DNA from: Ilumatobacter fluminis | Lineage (GTDB): Bacteria; Actinomycetota; Acidimicrobiia; Acidimicrobiales; Ilumatobacteraceae | Direction of reading: 5' to 3' | NCBI RefSeq assembly: GCF_004364865.1 | Contig: NZ_SOAU01000001.1 | Coordinates: 3,814,001 to 3,878,000, forward strand | DNA length: 64,000 nucleotides | In this document: positions 19,208-28,767 of the stretch, piece after piece | Layout of the letters: each line of letters starts with the position of its first letter | How positions within the stretch are numbered: position 1 is the stretch's first letter | Notes under the pieces: model-generated | Seen by the model: only the letters and a program-made list of their open reading frames with translations | Databases searched by the model: none | What the model was told of the DNA's origin: nothing | Translations under genes and position numbers: made by a program

Positions 19208-20392
19208 GTGACTGGGGGGTCGAATGGGTGGTCGAACTGGTCGGGGCGTTCCCGGAGCGAGCAGGCAGAGGTTCGCTTCGTCCGCAGCATCGACGACGTC
19301 GCGGCGACGGTCGCCGACGCCACCGCACGTGGCCGCACGGTTCGCGTCGCCGGTTCCGGGCACTCTCACTTCCCGCTGGTGCCGACCGACGACGTCGTGC
19401 TCGACATCTCCGGCTTGAGCGGCGTGATCGGGGTCGATACCGATCGCCTCGTGGCGTCGGTGTACGGCGGTACGACGATCGCAGCACTGGGCCGACCGCT
19501 GCACGACGCCGGTGTCGCCGTCCCCAATCAGGGCGACATCGATCGTCAGACGATCGCCGGTGCGACGGCGACCGGAACCCACGGCACCGGTCGCACGTTG
19601 GGCAATCTGTCGACCCGGGTGGCCGGACTGACCCTCGTCACCGCCGACGGCACCGTGGTGCACGCCTCCGAGCAGGAACAGCCGGCGTTGTGGAGAGCGG
19701 CACGGCTCGGACTGGGCGCATTCGGCGTCGTCGTCGAACTCGATCTGGCGGTCGTACCGGCGTTCCGGCTGGCCGAATCGGCCTTCCCGTCGACCTACGA
19801 CGACCTCCGGCCCGAGATCGACCGGCTGGTGCACGAGCACCGCCACGCCGAGTTCTTCTGGTATCCGCAGTCGGACCGGGCGTTCGTGAAGATCATCGAC
19901 GAGACCGACGAACCGGCGAGCTACCCGCTCGCCGACGAGGGTGCCCGTGTCGGCTGGAACTACGAGGTGTTGCCGAACCACCGCCCGCGAGTGCACACCG
20001 AGATGGAGTTCGCCGTGCCGTACGACCGGTCGCTCGATTGCCTCGACGAGATCCGGGAGCTGGTCACGGCCCGGTTCCCCGAGGTGAAGATGCCGGTCGA
20101 ATACCGCACCGTCGCCGCCGACGACGTCTGGTTGTCGCCCGCCTACGAACGCGACACGGCGACGATCTCGGTGCACCGCTTGATCGAGTTCGACGACCGG
20201 CCGTACTTCGATGCCTGCGAGGAGGTGTTCCGCCGCTACGACGGACGCCCGCACTGGGGCAAGATGCACGCCTTCTCCGGTGCCGATCTCGCCGGCGTCC
20301 ACCATCGCTGGACCGAGTGGTGGTCGCAGCGAGATGCCGTCGACCCGACCGGCACCTTCCTCAACGACGTGTTGCGATCGTGGCGGCTCTGA
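19208..20392 (+). CDS. FAD-linked sugar/alditol oxidase (L-gulonolactone oxidase family)
   Basis: 394 aa VAO-type flavoprotein. The FAD-binding half has [18 protein letters not shown], whose His is the expected covalent flavin attachment residue, and [18 protein letters not shown]. The C-terminal cap ends with GRPHWGKMH, the HWGK motif of aldonolactone and alditol oxidases. These enzymes oxidise sugar lactones or alditols with oxygen and release hydrogen peroxide. The exact substrate cannot be read from sequence. It is followed, convergently and 6 bp away, by the repair genes. Confidence 0.88.
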   Translation: MTGGSNGWSNWSGRSRSEQAEVRFVRSIDDVAATVADATARGRTVRVAGSGHSHFPLVPTDDVVLDISGLSGVIGVDTDRLVASVYGGTTIAALGRPLHDAGVAVPNQGDIDRQTIAGATATGTHGTGRTLGNLSTRVAGLTLVTADGTVVHASEQEQPALWRAARLGLGAFGVVVELDLAVVPAFRLAESAFPSTYDDLRPEIDRLVHEHRHAEFFWYPQSDRAFVKIIDETDEPASYPLADEGARVGWNYEVLPNHRPRVHTEMEFAVPYDRSLDCLDEIRELVTARFPEVKMPVEYRTVAADDVWLSPAYERDTATISVHRLIEFDDRPYFDACEEVFRRYDGRPHWGKMHAFSGADLAGVHHRWTEWWSQRDAVDPTGTFLNDVLRSWRL

Positions 20393-20398
20393 ACGACG

Positions 20399-20986
20399 TC
20401 AGGCGCCGGCCCGAACGCGGAACTCGTGGTCGAGCAACCAGGCCTTGTTGTCGATCCCACCGGCGAAACCGGTGAGCTTGCCGTCGGCGCCGACGACGCG
20501 GTGACACGGAACCACGATCGGGATCGGATTCTTGCCGTTGGCGGCGCCGACGGCCCGCATCTTGTTCCGATCGCCCATCCGGACCGCTTGCTCGCCATAG
20601 GTGATGGTCTCGCCGAACGGGATCGCCGCGAGCTGTTCCCACGCCTGACGCTGGAAGTCGGTCCCGATCGGTTCGAGCGGGAGATCGAAATCGGTGCGGG
20701 TGCCGGCGAAGTACTCGTCGAGCTGTGCGATCGCTGCGGCGAGGACCGGATGGCTCGAGATGTCGTCGCACGGCACCACGTCGCCGAGTGACCGGTCGAC
20801 CGGGTTGTGGGCATCGGGGTGCCGATCGTCGGATTCGGTGTCCCACCGGATCGCGACGACCGCGGTGTCGTTGGCGACGACGGTGAGGGTGCCGACCGGC
20901 GAGGACATGGTGGCGGATCGATTCGTCATGGGCAGGGGCTCCTGGCTGGTCGTGTCGGGACGGATAGATGTGGTGTCGAGCGTCAT
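20399..20986 (-). CDS. ogt: Methylated-DNA-protein cysteine methyltransferase
   Basis: 195 aa. The suicide acceptor Cys lies in [12 protein letters not shown], the helix-turn-helix Arg finger in the [22 protein letters not shown] region, and [13 protein letters not shown] closes the fold. It repairs O6-alkylguanine by direct transfer. Its ATG overlaps the stop of the upstream glycosylase gene by 4 bp (ATGA), so the two are translationally coupled in one alkylation-repair operon. A longer start at 21049 would lie inside the upstream gene and lacks conservation. Confidence 0.93.
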   Translation of the reverse strand: MTLDTTSIRPDTTSQEPLPMTNRSATMSSPVGTLTVVANDTAVVAIRWDTESDDRHPDAHNPVDRSLGDVVPCDDISSHPVLAAAIAQLDEYFAGTRTDFDLPLEPIGTDFQRQAWEQLAAIPFGETITYGEQAVRMGDRNKMRAVGAANGKNPIPIVVPCHRVVGADGKLTGFAGGIDNKAWLLDHEFRVRAGA

Positions 20987-22440
20987 GTCGGGGGTGTCCA
21001 GACGGTCGCCCAGAGGTGGTGCATGGCGTAGGTGCGCCAGGGCCGCCATCGGTCGGCGGCGGCGACGTCGAGACCGTTCGCCTCGAGCGCCCGTCGGACG
21101 ACCAGATCGCCTGGGAGGAAGACGTCGGGGTCACCGAGACCGCGCATCGCGACCGTTTCGGCGGTCCACGGTCCGATGCCCGTGTAGCTGCACAGTTCGT
21201 CGACGACGGCTCGCCGATCGTCGCCGTGATCGATCACGAGATCACCGTCGGCCACCGCCTCGGCCACCGATCGGAGGGTGCGCTTGCGGGCCATGGGGAT
21301 GGGCAGGGCATCGGGCGGTGCTGCCGCGAGTCGGTCCATCGTCGGGAACACGTGGGTCAGGACGTCGTGTTCGACGGCGAGCGGTTCGCCGATCGCCGCG
21401 ACGATCCGGCCCGTCACGGTGCGGGCGCCGGCGACACTCACCTGCTGCCCGATGATCGTGCGGGCCAACACCTCGTACGGGTCGACACCGCCGGGCACCC
21501 GCAACCCCGGGTTGCGTTCGATCTGCGGCCGGAGGATCGGATCGGCACCGAGGATCTCGTCGATCGCGACCGGATCGGCGTCGAGATCGAGCAGGCGACG
21601 GACCCGACCGACGGCCGGGGCGAGATCGCGCCAGTCGGTGAGCCGGAACTCGGCACGGACGTCGCCGACGTGGTCGAGGGTGATGTCGACGGTGCCGTGA
21701 CCGTTCGGGAGCGCGAGTGATCGGGCATAGCGTTCGCCGTCCCACGCTTCGACACCGGGCACGGCGTGTCCGCCGACGAATGCGAGCAGGGTGCCGCCGG
21801 CGAACGGTCGGCGGACCGGCAACCGGACGGAGACACCACCGGCGGTTCCGCTCCGGTGTCGGGTTCGGCTCCGCAGTTCGGTGGGCGACGACGCATAGAC
21901 CTCGCGGACGGTGTCGTTGAACTGGCGGATACTGCCGAATCCGGCGGCGAACGCGACATCGGTCATCGACAGATCGGTCGTTTCGATCAGGGTGCGGGCC
22001 GTCTGCGCCCGCTGTGCACGGGCCAGTGACAGCGGGCCGGCGCCGAGTTCGGATGTCAGCAGGCGGTTGAGATGGCGTTCGCTGTACCCGAGACGATCGG
22101 CGAGGCCGGCGACACCGTCGCGATCGACGACGCCGTCACCGATCAGCCGCATGGCACGGGCGACCACATCGCCGCGCACGTTCCACTCGGGCGACCCGGG
22201 TGCCGCATCGGGCCGGCAGCGCTTGCACGCCCGGAATCCGAGTTGCTGTGCGGCGGCGGCGGTGCGATGGAACTCGACGTTGGCACGCTTCGGGGTGATC
22301 GCCGGGCAGCTCGGTCGACAGTAGATGCCGGTGGTGCGGACGGCGACGTAGAACCAACCGTCGAACCGCTCGTCGCGACTCTGCGAGGCGAGATAGCAGC
22401 GGTCTGGGTCGAGCACGGTGCCGTCGAACATGGGTGTCAT
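20983..22440 (-). CDS. alkA: Ada-AlkA fusion: alkylation sensor/regulator and 3-methyladenine DNA glycosylase
   Basis: 485 aa. The N-terminal Ada zinc domain holds four Cys (IYCRPSCPA and FRACKRCRP) and the methyl-phosphotriester acceptor. An AraC-type DNA-binding region follows (about 85-185, [17 protein letters not shown]). The C-terminal half is AlkA-like with a helix-hairpin-helix [10 protein letters not shown] and the catalytic Asp in [10 protein letters not shown]. It thus joins damage sensing, promoter control and base excision in one chain, as in many actinobacteria. Either the ATG at 22440 or the one at 22431 (better GAGG spacing) could start it. Confidence 0.92.
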   Translation of the reverse strand: MTPMFDGTVLDPDRCYLASQSRDERFDGWFYVAVRTTGIYCRPSCPAITPKRANVEFHRTAAAAQQLGFRACKRCRPDAAPGSPEWNVRGDVVARAMRLIGDGVVDRDGVAGLADRLGYSERHLNRLLTSELGAGPLSLARAQRAQTARTLIETTDLSMTDVAFAAGFGSIRQFNDTVREVYASSPTELRSRTRHRSGTAGGVSVRLPVRRPFAGGTLLAFVGGHAVPGVEAWDGERYARSLALPNGHGTVDITLDHVGDVRAEFRLTDWRDLAPAVGRVRRLLDLDADPVAIDEILGADPILRPQIERNPGLRVPGGVDPYEVLARTIIGQQVSVAGARTVTGRIVAAIGEPLAVEHDVLTHVFPTMDRLAAAPPDALPIPMARKRTLRSVAEAVADGDLVIDHGDDRRAVVDELCSYTGIGPWTAETVAMRGLGDPDVFLPGDLVVRRALEANGLDVAAADRWRPWRTYAMHHLWATVWTPPT

Positions 22441-22466
22441 CCTCGTCCACCCGAGACCGACACTCA

Positions 22467-22507
22467 GGCGGGAATCGGACACCACGATACGCCGTCCGAT
22501 TCCCGCC
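22467..22507. repeat. Perfect 14-bp inverted repeat (hairpin) upstream of alkA
   Basis: Arms 22467-22480 (GGCGGGAATCGGAC) and 22494-22507 pair perfectly around a 13-nt loop. It lies about 27 nt upstream of the alkA start in the 224-bp divergent gap. It may be an operator for the Ada part, a 5' leader hairpin, or a dispersed repeat. Confidence 0.6.
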
Positions 22508-22542
22508 ACTCGCCCACGCACCCCGCCGCCACCCCGACCAAT

Positions 22543-22583
22543 GCGTGAACAAACTGCGGAATAGTTCCGCAGTTCGTTCACGC
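22543..22583. repeat. 41-bp hairpin palindrome in the alkA/ABC intergenic gap
   Basis: Arms 22543-22561 and 22565-22583 pair over 19 bp with one mismatch around the 3-nt loop TAG; the inner AACTGCGGAA/TTCCGCAGTT is perfect. No T-run follows. Its position between divergent genes makes a terminator unlikely. A dispersed palindromic repeat or an operator is more likely. The remainder of the 224-bp gap shows only the TACGCT hexamer at 22652. Confidence 0.7.
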
Positions 22584-22651
22584 CTTGGGACGTTCATCGG
22601 GGGTTTGCCGAGTGTTTCCGACGTCACTGGTGGCGATCTCGCGGGTGGTTC

Positions 22652-22657
22652 TACGCT
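22652..22657 (+). promoter_or_regulatory. -10 hexamer of the sugar ABC operon
   Basis: TACGCT, 7 nt before the ATG at 22665. Confidence 0.45.
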
Positions 22658-22664
22658 GCTGGTC

Positions 22665-23585
22665 ATGACGAACCGGGTCTTCGAGCGCCGCCGTTGGCGG
22701 CAACTCCCGGTTGCACTGGCACTGCTCGCACCATCGGCGATCATCCTCGGCGCCTTCATCGTCTATCCCCTGGTGAAGGCGGTGTTCCTCGGCACCGAAC
22801 GTTGCAACTCGACCGGTACTCGCTGCATCGAAGGTGGTTGGGACCAGTACGCCGACACCTTCCGATCGACCGAGTTCCAGCACGCGCTGTGGGTGACGAC
22901 ACAGTTCGCACTCGTCACGGTGCCACTCGGTCTGGCATTCGGGATCGGTCTCGCCGTGCTCGCACACAAGCACCTGTCGGGTGTCGGTGTGTTCCGGGCG
23001 ATCTTCTCCTCCACGGTCGCCACCTCGGTCGCGGTGGCCAGTCTGATGTGGTTGTTCCTCCTCCAACCGAGTGTCGGTGTGCTCTCGAACATCGGCTGGA
23101 TCGCCGATGCGTTCCCGGTGATCAAGCAACCGGGTCTGCTCAACGATCCGGGAACGGCGCTGTGGTCGGTGGCGCTGTCGAGTGTGTGGGCCAATCTCGG
23201 CTTCACCTTCATCATCATCACCGCCGGTCTGCAGGGCATCCCCGACGATCTCTACGAGGCAGCGGCACTCGACGGCGCCGGCGGGACGCGTCGATTCTGG
23301 AAGATCACGCTGCCGCTCCTCGGTCCGTCGCTGCTCTTCGTCCTGATCGTGCTCACCACACGCGCGTTCCAGGCGTACGGCGAGATCGATCTCCTCACCG
23401 AGGGCGGGCCTCGACCCGACGATTCGACGACGACGATCACGTACCTCACCTACGGCCGGAACTCGATCATGGCGACCGACCAGGGTCTTCAGGCAACGAC
23501 CGCCGTGCTGTTGTTCGTCGTCCTGCTCGGATTGTCGTTCCTGCAACTCTGGTCGCTCGGTAGGCGGGTGCACTATGGCGACTGA
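22665..23585 (+). CDS. Sugar ABC transporter permease (UgpA/MalF type)
   Basis: 306 aa inner-membrane protein with about six membrane segments. The EAA loop that contacts the ATPase reads YEAAALDGAGGTRRFWKITLPLLGPSL. It is one half of the CUT1 channel, with the next gene as partner. The ATG at 22665 follows a TACGCT hexamer by 7 nt; the frame is open further upstream but that part is the hairpin region. It is the first gene of a three-gene importer operon. Confidence 0.93.
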   Translation: MTNRVFERRRWRQLPVALALLAPSAIILGAFIVYPLVKAVFLGTERCNSTGTRCIEGGWDQYADTFRSTEFQHALWVTTQFALVTVPLGLAFGIGLAVLAHKHLSGVGVFRAIFSSTVATSVAVASLMWLFLLQPSVGVLSNIGWIADAFPVIKQPGLLNDPGTALWSVALSSVWANLGFTFIIITAGLQGIPDDLYEAAALDGAGGTRRFWKITLPLLGPSLLFVLIVLTTRAFQAYGEIDLLTEGGPRPDDSTTTITYLTYGRNSIMATDQGLQATTAVLLFVVLLGLSFLQLWSLGRRVHYGD

Positions 23586-23614
23586 ACCACGGCGAGCGAC
23601 CGACGAGGTGAGCC

Positions 23615-24445
23615 ATGGCCGCTGAACATCGGATCACCGGCGCCCGACTCGTGGGGCGCTACACCCTGCTCGGGATCGTCGCGTTCCTCACCCTGTTCCC
23701 GATCTACACCACCCTGGTCGCCGCCTTCAAGCCCGGCGACAAGGTGCTCGTCAATCCGCTCGTGCCCGATTCGTTCACGCTCGAACCGATCATGAACGCG
23801 TGGAGCGACGGCAATCTCGGGCGATACCTGTTCAACTCGTTCGTGGTGGCGATGATCGTCACGATCGCCCAGGTCGCCACCTCGCTGCTGTCGGGTTACG
23901 CCTTCGCGATGCTCGATTTCCCCGGTCGCACGGTGCTGTTCGTCGCCTTCCTCGCAACCCTGCTCGTGCCGATCGAGGCCACACTCGTCGTGAATCGGCG
24001 CACGGTCGACGGTCTCGACTGGCTCAACACGTACCAGGGACTCGCCGTTCCGTTCCTGGCGACGGCGTTCGGCACGTTCCTCGTCCGCCAGGCGCTGATG
24101 GCCGTACCGGGTGAGTTGCGCGACGCCGCCCGGATCGACGGCGCCGGCCATCTGGCCTTCCTGCGCTACGTCGCCTTGCCGGTCATCGTGCCGACCGTCG
24201 GCGCGCTCGCCCTGTTCAGCTTCCTGTCGAGCTGGAACCAGTACCTGTGGCCCAACCTGATCACCACGGAGGAATCCATGAACACCGTCCAGAGCGGCCT
24301 CACACTGCTGCGCCGCAGCAGTATCGACGAGCCGAACGCATTGATGGCGGGCACCGTCATCGCCGCCGTCCCGATCTTCGTCGCACTGCTGCTGTTCCAG
24401 CGGTCGCTCGTGCGGGGTCTGACCTCGGGGGCGGTGAAGGGATGA
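23615..24445 (+). CDS. Sugar ABC transporter permease (UgpE/MalG type)
   Basis: 276 aa with six predicted membrane segments. Its EAA loop is LRDAARIDGAGHLAFLRYVALPVIVPTVGAL. The ATG has a good GAGGTGA ribosome site 6 nt upstream, and the gene starts 29 bp after the first permease. Its stop overlaps the start of the binding-protein gene by 4 bp. It pairs with the upstream permease to form the translocation pore. Confidence 0.93.
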   Translation: MAAEHRITGARLVGRYTLLGIVAFLTLFPIYTTLVAAFKPGDKVLVNPLVPDSFTLEPIMNAWSDGNLGRYLFNSFVVAMIVTIAQVATSLLSGYAFAMLDFPGRTVLFVAFLATLLVPIEATLVVNRRTVDGLDWLNTYQGLAVPFLATAFGTFLVRQALMAVPGELRDAARIDGAGHLAFLRYVALPVIVPTVGALALFSFLSSWNQYLWPNLITTEESMNTVQSGLTLLRRSSIDEPNALMAGTVIAAVPIFVALLLFQRSLVRGLTSGAVKG

Positions 24446-26082
24446 GGCGCATCACGATCCCCGCCCTGGTCGCCACGGCGTCACTCCTCGTCGCCGCCTG
24501 TGGCAGCGGCGAATCGGCGATCACCGCGGGCCAGGACGACCCCGACGAGACCGAGACGTCCGAGACCACCGAGCCGGCTGATCAGATCGCCACCGACGAC
24601 GGGGCGACCGACGCCGAGACGGCCGAGACCGACACCACCGACGACGGGGCGAGCGACGGGACGGACCAGCCGGCCACCGAATCGACGGACTCGACGGCCT
24701 CGACCGACTCGGCGGGCGGTGAGTCGGCGCCGGCGACGACGGCCCCGACCGAGGTGTCGCTCGACGGGTATCCCGACTGTCCGACCGGGGCGCTCGACGG
24801 GGCCGACGGTCCGGTCGAGATCACGTACTGGCACGGCATGACCGCCGACAACGAAGAGGCGCTCCAGTTCGTGGTCGATCAGTACAACGCGAGCCAGGAT
24901 CGCGTCGTCGTCGATCTCCAGAACCAGGGCGGCTATCTCGAGGTGATCGACAAGTACTACCAGTCGGGTGACAGCGGACGTCCGGAGATCGTGATGTTCC
25001 CCGAGTACGGCTTCCAGCAGGCGATCGACTCCGAGACGGTGATTCCGGTCGAGGTGTGCGTCCGCGACGCCGGCTTCGACACGTCGGTGATCCAGCCGTC
25101 GGCGGTCCAGGCATATTCGACCGCCGGCGTGCAGTGGGCGATGCCGTTCAACGTGTCGAATCCGATCCTCTACTACAACCAGGTCATGTTTGAACAGGCC
25201 GGTCTCGATCCCGAACGACCGCCGACCACGTTCGACGAGTTGCGCGCGATGTCGCAGCAGCTCGTCGACTCCGGCGCAGCGAGCTACGGGATCGCACTCG
25301 ACACGAGTATCGATTCGGGCGGCGGCTGGTTCATCGAGCAGTGGTTCGCCAACGCCGGTGAGTTGTTCGTCGACAACGGCAACGGGCGCGAAGCGTTGCC
25401 CGGCGAGGTCTATCTCGCCGACGCGACCGGGGTCGGGATCGTGACCTTCCTGCGCGACATGGTCGCCGACGGGCTCGCCGTGAACGTCGGCGACAACGCC
25501 GGCGGGTCCGACAACTTCCTGAAGATGGCCGACACCGCCGATCCCGCTGCGATGACGATCGGCACATCGGCCGGGCTCGGCACGGTGATCAACGTGCTCG
25601 GCTCCGGCCTGGTGGAGGGACTCACACCCGACGACGTCGGTGTGGGAGGGCTGCCCGGTCTGTCGGCGGAACAGACGGCGATCGTCGGCGGTGCCGCCAA
25701 CTACGTCGTCGCCGGCAACGATCCCGAGGTCACGGCGGCCACCTGGGACTTCCTGACCTATCTCATCACCCCGGCGGTCCAGTCGGAGTGGGCGGTCCGG
25801 ACCGGGTACCTGCCGATCGTCGACGAGGCGATCGAGCTCGAACCGCTCGCCACGACGTATGCCGACGACCCTCGGTTCCGGGTGGCGTACACGCAGCTGG
25901 CCAACAGCCCCGACGATCTCGCCCACGCCGGACCGCAGATCGGTCCGCATCGACAGGTCCGCGACGAGATGGCCGCGGCACTGGCGAGCATCTACAACGG
26001 AGCCGACGTCGAATCGACACTCGCCGCGGCCGCCGACACGAGCAACGCCCTCCTCCAGCAGTACATCGCGTTGAACGGCTGA
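24442..26082 (+). CDS. Sugar-binding lipoprotein of an ABC importer (UgpB type)
   Basis: 546 aa. Signal peptide and lipobox are LLVAAC (Cys about 20), then a Thr/Glu/Asp-rich tether of about 95 residues, then an extracellular solute-binding protein family 1 domain: EITYWHGMTADNEEALQFVVDQYNA, NPILYYNQVMFEQAGLDPERPPTTFDE and WDFLTYLITPAVQSEWA. It would capture a sugar, oligosaccharide or glycerophosphodiester outside the membrane for the two permeases. The long acidic tether is also seen in other lipoproteins of this window. The ligand is unknown. Confidence 0.92.
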   Translation: MRRITIPALVATASLLVAACGSGESAITAGQDDPDETETSETTEPADQIATDDGATDAETAETDTTDDGASDGTDQPATESTDSTASTDSAGGESAPATTAPTEVSLDGYPDCPTGALDGADGPVEITYWHGMTADNEEALQFVVDQYNASQDRVVVDLQNQGGYLEVIDKYYQSGDSGRPEIVMFPEYGFQQAIDSETVIPVEVCVRDAGFDTSVIQPSAVQAYSTAGVQWAMPFNVSNPILYYNQVMFEQAGLDPERPPTTFDELRAMSQQLVDSGAASYGIALDTSIDSGGGWFIEQWFANAGELFVDNGNGREALPGEVYLADATGVGIVTFLRDMVADGLAVNVGDNAGGSDNFLKMADTADPAAMTIGTSAGLGTVINVLGSGLVEGLTPDDVGVGGLPGLSAEQTAIVGGAANYVVAGNDPEVTAATWDFLTYLITPAVQSEWAVRTGYLPIVDEAIELEPLATTYADDPRFRVAYTQLANSPDDLAHAGPQIGPHRQVRDEMAAALASIYNGADVESTLAAAADTSNALLQQYIALNG

Positions 26083-26113
26083 TCGTCCGCGTCGACGTGG
26101 TAGCCATGGGCCG

Positions 26114-27052
26114 ATGACCACCGGCCGCTCGATCGTCAGTTCGTGCGCGGCGCACGCGGTGCTGGCGGGCAACCCGTCGGAGCGGTACGGCGGCGCGATC
26201 ACGGCGGTGTCGCTGCCCGACCTGACTGCGATGGCGGCGTTGCGAGAGTCCGCGACGGGCCGATTCGCACACCGAGGCACCGACCCCGCTCAGCGAGCGC
26301 TGGTCGACGCCGCGGTCGCAGCGATCACCGAGCGGCGCGGCGAGGTGCCGCCGGTCGAGCTGTCGTTGTCGACGAACATTCCCGACGGCGTCGGGCTCGG
26401 CCGGAGTGCAGCGCTCGCGATCGCCACACTGCGTGCGCTTCGGGCGTTCGACGGCGACGAGCACTGGGATGCCGCCGATCTCGCCGCGACGGCGTTCGAC
26501 GTCGTCGGAACCCGGCTCGGCGCCGATGTCTCGCTCGCCGAGTTCGCCGTGCCGGCCCACGGTGGCGCGGTGGCGGCGACCTTCGATTCCGAGACGACCG
26601 ACACGATCGACACGATCGACGCACCCGACGATCTCCCCCTGTTCGTCGCCTGGTCGCACGACGACTCCACGGCGATCGGTCGGTCGACCGATGTCGCACC
26701 CCGGACCGCGAACCGTTCGCTCCGACGCCGATTCGACGGGGGTGACGCCACGGTGACCGCTGCGATGAGCGAACTGCGAGTGCAGGCCGGTCGCGCACGA
26801 CGCGGGTTGATCGACGGCGATCTGAAACTGGTCGCCGATGCCCTCCACCGGACGCTCGGGGTGCGACTCGGGGTCAGCGAGCTCACACCCACCGAGCGGC
26901 GACTGGTCGAGGTCGGCCGCACCGCCGGGGCAGCGGTGAACGTGACCGGTTCGGGCCGCTCGATCGTCGGATTGGCTCGTCACCCCGAGCATCTCGAGAT
27001 CGTCGAGGCCGCCTACGAGGCCGCCGGTCTGCGAGTGCTGACACCCTCCTGA
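26114..27052 (+). CDS. GHMP-family small-molecule kinase
   Basis: 312 aa. The ATP-binding glycine loop is PDGVGLGRSAALAIATLRAL (about residues 87-106), and the C-terminal motif 3 reads GAAVNVTGSGRSIVGLAR. GHMP kinases phosphorylate sugars (galactose, glucuronate) or isoprenoid and amino-acid precursors. The sequence alone does not decide. It starts 31 bp after the sugar importer operon on the same strand, so phosphorylation of an imported sugar, for instance a glucuronokinase-like step, is a fair inference. Confidence 0.83.
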   Translation: MTTGRSIVSSCAAHAVLAGNPSERYGGAITAVSLPDLTAMAALRESATGRFAHRGTDPAQRALVDAAVAAITERRGEVPPVELSLSTNIPDGVGLGRSAALAIATLRALRAFDGDEHWDAADLAATAFDVVGTRLGADVSLAEFAVPAHGGAVAATFDSETTDTIDTIDAPDDLPLFVAWSHDDSTAIGRSTDVAPRTANRSLRRRFDGGDATVTAAMSELRVQAGRARRGLIDGDLKLVADALHRTLGVRLGVSELTPTERRLVEVGRTAGAAVNVTGSGRSIVGLARHPEHLEIVEAAYEAAGLRVLTPS

Positions 27053-27090
27053 CACTCAAGAACCACAGGGCCGTCGCCGATGAACGAACG

Positions 27091-28764
27091 ATGGTTTCCC
27101 GCCGCATCGTCACAGCGATCGCAGCGGTGACGATCGTGGCAGGCGGGGGCCCCGAGATCGTCGCCGCCGCAGGACTCGACGGCATCGTCGCGTCCGACGA
27201 CGAGGCCCGCTCGGCCCACGAGGCGGCTGTCCTCGTCGCGCGGGAGATGGTGACGATCCGGGAAGCGGGAGGCTTCGCTGCCGGGTCGCCGATGTCGGCC
27301 TTGACCGATTCGCTCGACGGCACGATCGCTGCCGTCGACCTCGCCGATTTCGACCGGCTCGAACACGACGGCCACGACTACCTCGAGACGATGTTCGACG
27401 ACGGGATCTCGTTCAGTCGGCCGGTGTACGAGGCGCTCGAACCGCTGCCGCGCGGCGATCGTTCCCGGCTCGACCAGGGTCGGCAGCTCTCGATCGATGG
27501 TGACGGCTATCTGCATGCGATCGACCACCTCCTGCACCACGGCGGGCGGGCACCGATCCGACCTCGTCCCGGACCGCCGATCGAGGTGACCGCGGCTGCA
27601 CTGACCGCGTTCGTCGAGCGCGGCGAGCTCGCGCCACAGTCCCCCGGCGCCCCCGATCCGCCCGGAGGGCCGATCGACGTGCCATACGGCCGCGACCGAC
27701 ACGGCGACAGCGCCGGTTTCCCGACGTGGGCGATCGTCGCGATCGCCGCTGCGGCCGGGGTCGCCGGTTGGGCGATCGCCAGTCGACGCCGATCGTCCCC
27801 ATCACCCGACCATCGCGCGAGCGATCTGCTCGACGCCGGGCGGAGCTTCGCCGAGGTGCACACGGTGCACGAGGTCGAGGCGATCGCGGCCGAACGTGCC
27901 ATGGCGATCACGGGCGCCGAGGCCGCCGTGTACGTCCGTGTCACCGACGACGGCTTCGAACGGGGCAGATCGATCGGGCTCGAGCACTTCGACATGTCGA
28001 GCGTCGGATCGAGCGTGGTCGCACGCACCGTGGCGACCGGTCGCGAGATCGGTGTCGTCGCCAACGATCCGGCCATCGGCGAGCGACGCAGCGTGCTCGC
28101 AGCGCCGATCGTGGCCGCCGGTCACGCCGCCGGGGTCATCGTGCTCACCCGCCGTCCCGGACGCCCCTTCGACCAGGACGAGATCGACACCTTCGCCGCG
28201 CTCCGACCGCTCGTCGGTGCGGCACTGGCCGGGGCGATGTCGCGTGAGCTGATCCACACCGAGGCGTACGTCGACTCGTTGACCGGCCTCGCGAATCGTC
28301 GCGCGCTCGACGAGCGTCTGGAATCGGTGACCGGAAACGTGCTCGTGCTGATGGTCGACGTCGATCGGTTCAAGCTGGTGAACGACGTCCACGGCCATCA
28401 GGCCGGCGACGTCGCACTCCGGTCGGTGGCCCGCACGATCGAGGATGCTGTCGGCGAGCGGGGAACCGCATATCGCTACGGCGGGGAAGAGTTCGCGATC
28501 GTGCTCGATTCGGGCGACAGTGCGGCACTCGGCTGTGTGAGCGAACGGGTGCGCGCCGCCGTCGAGGCGACCCCGATCGAGGTCGACGGCACCGTCTTGA
28601 ACCTCACCGTGTCGATCGGCACGGCGTGGGGCGACGACCCGACCGATGCAATCGCCCGCGCCGACATCGCGCTGTACGAGGCGAAGCGGTCGGGGCGCAA
28701 CCGCGTCGTCGCCGCCCCCGGCCGGCTCCTCGAAGCGACTCGGGACGAGCTGGCGACCAGCTGA
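27091..28764 (+). CDS. Membrane sensor diguanylate cyclase (sensor-TM-GAF-GGDEF)
   Basis: 557 aa. An N-terminal signal/anchor is followed by an exported region of about 180 residues, a membrane segment near 210-232 (WAIVAIAAAAGVAGWAI), a GAF-like domain (about 250-385) and a GGDEF domain (about 390-545) with RYGGEEFAIVL in the active site. It should make cyclic di-GMP in response to an outside or bound signal. No RxxD inhibition site precedes GGEEF, unlike the second cyclase at 36.3-37.6 kb. It converges with gatB, 3 bp away. Confidence 0.9.
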   Translation: MVSRRIVTAIAAVTIVAGGGPEIVAAAGLDGIVASDDEARSAHEAAVLVAREMVTIREAGGFAAGSPMSALTDSLDGTIAAVDLADFDRLEHDGHDYLETMFDDGISFSRPVYEALEPLPRGDRSRLDQGRQLSIDGDGYLHAIDHLLHHGGRAPIRPRPGPPIEVTAAALTAFVERGELAPQSPGAPDPPGGPIDVPYGRDRHGDSAGFPTWAIVAIAAAAGVAGWAIASRRRSSPSPDHRASDLLDAGRSFAEVHTVHEVEAIAAERAMAITGAEAAVYVRVTDDGFERGRSIGLEHFDMSSVGSSVVARTVATGREIGVVANDPAIGERRSVLAAPIVAAGHAAGVIVLTRRPGRPFDQDEIDTFAALRPLVGAALAGAMSRELIHTEAYVDSLTGLANRRALDERLESVTGNVLVLMVDVDRFKLVNDVHGHQAGDVALRSVARTIEDAVGERGTAYRYGGEEFAIVLDSGDSAALGCVSERVRAAVEATPIEVDGTVLNLTVSIGTAWGDDPTDAIARADIALYEAKRSGRNRVVAAPGRLLEATRDELATS

Positions 28765-28767
28765 CGC

